Assembly: GCA_022575985.1 (NCBI GenBank)
Contig: JAKSXM010000272.1
Coordinates: 26,801,501-26,865,500 of the forward strand
Source of the DNA: Anagrus nilaparvatae
Lineage: Eukaryota; Arthropoda; Insecta; Hymenoptera; Mymaridae
Length of the DNA stretch: 64,000 nt
Reading direction: 5' to 3'
Made by a program: the position numbers and the translations under genes. The notes under the pieces were generated by a model that was not told the origin of the DNA, made no database searches, and saw nothing but the letters and a program-made list of their open reading frames with translations. Shown piece by piece: positions 59,719 to 64,000 of the stretch (its first letter is position 1; each line of letters begins with the position of its first letter).

Positions 59719-60814
59719 ACCTTGTTCAAATTGTTCGGAGTGATTTAGAGCGGGAAAATTCAAAAAAATTGCTAAAAAACGATAAAAATCAAAATTTTGT
59801 ATTTAAGGCATTTGGTGTGAGCTCGTTTACATCGAAGCCTAAAAATGATTTAAATAAAGAAAATATGTAAAATTTCCCTGGGAATCTGAATCTCACCTTG
59901 TTTAAATCGTTCGGAGTCATTTACAGCGGGAAAATTCAAAAAAACTGCTAAAAAACGATAAAAATCAAAATTTTGTATTTAAAGCATTTGGTGTGAGCTC
60001 GTTTACATCGAAGCCTAAAAATGATTTAAATAAAGAAAATATGTAAAATTTCCCTGGGAATCCGAATCTTACTTTGTTTAAATCATTCGGAGTCATTTAG
60101 AGCGGGGAAATTCAAAAAAACTGCTAAAAAACGATAAAAATCAAAATTTTGTATTTAAGGCATTTGGTGTCAGCTCGTTTACATCGAAGCCTAAAAAGGA
60201 TTTAAATAAAGAAAATATATGAAATTTCCCTGGGAATCCGAATCTTACCTTGTTTAAATCGTTGGGAGTCATTTAGAGCGGGAAAATTCAAAAAAACTGC
60301 TAAAAAATGAGAAAAATTGAGGAAAATTCACGATTTTTCGGTTATTTTAGGGTCTAGGAAGTTCGATCGCATCTAGGTTGATATGGCATCCGAAAATATA
60401 TATAAAAACACGCTTTTCCTGAGAAGCTGAATAAAAAATTCGGATATACAATTTTTCTGTAGTTTCCGTAATATACCCTGTGAATTTATCCATTTTCTGG
60501 CTCCCCGTGTAGGAATTTTCAAAAACTACTGGCATGACTGGATTCCTGAGAAAATTTTACTATAGTACCTCTTTTTTCATTATTTTTAATGATTTCCAGA
60601 AGGAATGGCACATAAAAGAAGAATGGGTGGCTGAGGAAAGATGAAAACGTCTTTTTTTTTCAAAAATTCGCCCTGGGCTTAGTTTTCAATATTAAGGGCT
60701 AAAATTTGGGGACATAGTCCATTTTGGATAGGTAATTAGCAAAAAAAAGTTTTTAGCCGGTTTCAGCGACCCGACCTGGAAACTTTTGCTGAATTCACTA
60801 AGAATCACTCAATA

Positions 60815-61299
60815 CACTCTTGAATTAAATACCAAGCATGCATGAAATTCAATTTTCTGATGTTACAAAATGGTGTTAGAAAGACCACAAAAAGTGTTTA
60901 ACTTAATTTTCAGTTTTTGAACATTTAATTTTTAAATAAAATTCTTGAAATATTAACGTCATTTAAAAGCTACTTACTTATACTAAAGTTTTAAACAAAC
61001 TATTGCATCTAAAAATATTTTATGAAATCAATAATGTATTTCTCTGCTATAAAAGAAAAAAAAACACAATTAAAGGAAAATAATAACAAAAGCACAGATA
61101 CAAAAGAACAAAGAGCGATTTTCCATTAAAGATTTTCTCGATTCATTAACTTTCAAAGAATATAAACACTATTAGAATATAACGCATTAACCAATAATAA
61201 ATGTTAAATAAAATCAAATTATTAAATATTATTTTGTTTACGCTTTTATTCGGAATTATGAACGTAATTATTAATTCAATTTTTCAACGTGTTTTTACT
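60815..61299. other. AT-rich intergenic DNA
   Basis: No feature is seen. Confidence 0.5.
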
Positions 61300-61610
61300 T
61301 AGAATTTGCCAATTTTAATTTTGAAAATAGGATGTCAGATCTTTAATGAGGAATTTCAAAAACCTGAGGGGTCTAAAAATGGATGCAATTAGCAATAATT
61401 TTCAAGAAAAATTTTTTTTTTTTTAAATTTTTGCTTGTTTTGGTCGATATTACTCAAAACAGTCAAAATTGGTCATCGGAAAATGACGAAAATGGCAGAA
61501 CAGTTTTGAATAACCAAAAATACATAAAATCCACTAAGGTGGATCCATTTTCATCCATTCAAATATTTTTGATACTTTTAATACTGCCGACGCTATCATT
61601 AATATACGAA
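61300..61610. mobile_element. Foldback family, copy 3 (one arm only)
   Basis: GGTCATCGGAAAATGACGAA, AACCAAAAATACATAAAATC, CTAAGGTGGATCCATT and a terminal GCCGACGCTATC follow the same order as the right arm of 47324-48351 and 7060-7980. The left arm is not recognisable, so the copy is truncated or decayed. Confidence 0.5.
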
Positions 61611-62390
61611 AAAAAATTCGCCTACTGAGACAGAAATTTTGATTGCAGTAATTTGAGTAATTCGCATTATGGTTGCAACCAACATATTTTTTCTTTTCAG
61701 TGTTGATATTTTCGATAATAATTTCTCGATTAAAGTTAGACGTGCTCTTCAGGATATATATTTCTCAGTTGAAACGAGGGGGTCCTTAAAAATATAAATT
61801 TCTGGGTTGCAGTTCAATTTTGAATTCTGGACAAAAGATTTTGCAATACCTTGATTTCGTCATTATTGTCCATTGAAAATAAAAAAACAATCTTATTTTC
61901 ATATAATAAAAATTTTTATCATCACAAAATGCAATTACAGATTCATGATGATACGAGCCCCAAGCCTGTAAACCTTCTAGTTTGGCAAAATAAACATTTT
62001 GCAAGCCCACAGAACAAGAAAATAATTAGTATTCAAAAAGCATGCAAGAAAAAATTGCAAATTTATTTTTCTTTTATTAAAAAAACACAATTAACATTGT
62101 TATAAATTACCTAAAAACATACGTTGCTTCGAATAAAATTTAATTTAGTAAAACATACACTAGGCGTCTAAAAAAAAAAGGGTCATGGAAATTGCACACT
62201 TTTTTTTTTAAATACCCGTATACATATACGTTGAAATAAAAGAATTTTAATATAAGTAAATTTTTGGTCTATAACTTCAAGCTTTGAAAAGTGTTCAAAA
62301 AAAAATTTTTAGTGACTAAGTTTCAATTTTTGATTACTGGTTATCATTTATATTATTTAAGAACCGAAATTATTTTTTTCAAATTATACT

Positions 62391-62512
62391 CGGTGATTCC
62401 GAGCGGGACGTATTGTTTGTTTTTCATTCGGCAACGTTATTTGTCGATGCTTGGATCTGTGCCTGCTATTGGCCGTCAAAAAACAAACAATACGTCCCGC
62501 TCGGAATCACCG
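62391..62512. repeat. 34-bp perfect inverted repeat (122-bp hairpin)
   Basis: The arm CGGTGATTCCGAGCGGGACG, continuing TATTGTTTGTTTTT (62391-62424), is repeated exactly inverted at 62479-62512, with a 54-base loop. It is GC-rich relative to its surroundings. It may be a very short MITE or a hairpin RNA. No target duplication was recognised. Confidence 0.8.
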
Positions 62513-62634
62513 TGCAGAATAAAAGTGGTTTTGTAGGGTACAAATGGAATTGAGGGATGGAAATAAAAAGGCTCATTTTCGCCTTCAAAGTTTTTTGTTC
62601 AAATTAGGTTCTCTTTTCAGCGGCCAGAGAACAT

Positions 62635-62770
62635 GTTTCGGCCACTGCGCTTGGAAAAAAAGTGCTTTCTTGTCACTGACAAAGAAGAATCGGCTTCGCC
62701 TAAGATGTTAATTTACGTGCGATTTGGGCCATACTTTATTATTATTACCAAGGATCCTAACCTACTAATT
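62635..62770. repeat. Partial GC-core module (copy 4)
   Basis: AATCGGCTTCGCCTAAGATGT and GTGCGATTTGGGCCATACTTT match the right half of the modules at 25.6 and 29.6 kb. The left arm is lost. Confidence 0.45.
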
Positions 62771-64000
62771 ATTTTGATCAAAAATTATTTTAATACTAAA
62801 AAATACCTAGAAAGCAACTCAAAATTCAAGCTATACCTACAACCTCATCAGCAAAAACTACATTTATAAATAATTTCGTTCAATTTATACCGTACAAAAA
62901 ATGTCCATTAAAATTTATAGCCAACAACTAGTATGAAAATTGATTTCAATTAAACAATAAATTTACAAATAAAAAGATACTGATAAAACACACATGAAGT
63001 GAAATATTAAAAATTTTATTTGATATCATATAAATGATAAAACAAAAGTAAATTTTCTATATTATGTTATACCTAGGCTCATAATAAGTTTTGAAATTCA
63101 ATAAATTGACGTATTTAGAAATCGATTTTATATTTCCAATACATATTATAATTTAAAAACTTTTCTTTCTGTATGTAAATATAAGTAGGCTATAGATATA
63201 ACCTAAACTAAAAATAATGCTCATGTAAGAATATTTTCTTTAAGTTCAAAAAATTGATACTTTAATAAACGAGCTTTTTTTGTAAAAAACTTTTTTAAAT
63301 TCTGCTTTTTTAAAAATCTTTATTTAAGATTATAAATAATAAATGTTTAAATATTAGATGTATATATATAGATATAAATAAGTAAATTTAAAAGCATTTA
63401 AAACACTTTTATATATAAGTAGCTTTACATATTTCATTAGTAGTAGTAGTATAAGTCGTATGTATAGTAGTAAAATATCATATATTTTATTTTAAACACG
63501 TAGTTTTCTTAGCCTCCTTTTTCTTAAATTAAGTTTTACCAACTTGTGGTTAAAAATTTGTCATAAACTTTTTGAATAGATTTATAAATTTTTTATTAAG
63601 TGTAAACCACTTATTTAGAATTCAAAAAATTATTTTACCTACGATGTATAAATAATTAATTTTTTTTAGGCTATATATGGACTTTTTCGTGTTAAGGGTT
63701 GTATTTTTTGGGTAGTAAGTGGATGGAAAAATTAGTTATTTTGTTGGATGATCTGTAAAACATGGAAGGAGAAACGAAAATTGTTTTAAAGAAACGAGAT
63801 ACGAAGGCAAACGGTGCACAATTTATTGACACTTACTATCTAAACGTAGGCCTTTCTAAATTAGTGAACTGGTGACACAAAATTCACTATCTAGATTATT
63901 TATCTATAGTTATATTAGATATATGGTTTATCAACATTTTCTTAATCCATACGATATATATTTGTGCTTAACAGTTTTTCAAGTTTTTGACATCGTGGCT
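62771..64000. other. AT-rich intergenic DNA at window end
   Basis: It shows TA microsatellites near 63360 and an (AGT)n tract near 63440. No gene is recognised. Confidence 0.5.

Larger units (their letters stand above)
56148..60810 (+). mobile_element. 4.66-kb DNA transposon with long TIRs of tandem repeats
   Basis: The ends are GAGTGATTCTTAGTGAATTC and its inverse, with AATA directly outside both ends (56144-56147 and 60811-60814) as a likely target duplication. The terminal arms of about 1 kb are near-perfect inverted repeats. Each contains 176-bp tandem units beginning GCTCTAAATGACTCCGAACG: three on the left at 56679, 56855 and 57031, and four or more on the right. The centre holds a decayed transposase-like gene (57423-58316). 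A second transposon (58840-59718) is nested in the right arm. I do not know the superfamily. Confidence 0.8.

Overview
The window is 64 kb of very AT-rich eukaryotic DNA. It has genes with short GT-AG introns, abundant AT microsatellites and homopolymers, and many transposons. Its non-LTR retrotransposon has the layout of the R1 clade, which is arthropod-restricted in most known cases. Together with families of fast-evolving F-box/LRR and MATH-BTB genes, this suggests an insect. An AT-rich parasitoid wasp is my guess for the lineage, with low confidence. No bacterial or organellar gene is present.

Layout. 1-15 kb is nearly gene-free AT-rich DNA with a tRNA-like pol III sequence (6954-7050), a foldback element (7060-7980) and a second inverted-repeat element (10360-10860). 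15.3-21 kb is a retroelement cluster: a broken Ty3/Gypsy pol remnant on the minus strand, a hammerhead-ribozyme-like motif of the Penelope type, and a 5'-truncated GC-rich R1-clade element (16805-20472) bounded by a 15-bp target-site duplication. A 392-bp foldback element built from short palindromes lies just downstream of it. 21-30 kb is intergenic DNA with small inverted-repeat elements and a 1.5-kb palindrome inserted into another transposon.

30.9-50.3 kb is the genic part. It starts with one MATH-BTB gene in which the BTB-BACK unit is duplicated in tandem (30993-32834). Four F-box/leucine-rich-repeat genes follow: 36894 minus, 39208 plus, 44642 minus and 48581 minus. The three minus-strand genes share a predicted non-coding first exon and a small 5'UTR intron. 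The plus-strand gene has a 13-nt coding first exon and a 60-nt intron. MATH-BTB proteins usually act as substrate adaptors of CUL3 ubiquitin ligases, and F-box proteins of SCF (CUL1) ligases, so the gene content of the window is consistently ubiquitin-ligase adaptors. That is family knowledge; the substrates are unknown.

50-64 kb is mostly intergenic. It contains one strong TATA plus initiator site near 52.3 kb and a 4.66-kb DNA transposon (56148-60810). That transposon has about 1-kb terminal inverted repeats made of 176-bp tandem units, a decayed transposase-like gene, and a second transposon nested in its right arm. A 34-bp perfect inverted repeat lies at 62391-62512. The commonest structural theme is the long inverted repeat: at least seven foldback or palindromic elements occur. 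All boundaries were read by eye and may be off by a few bases.
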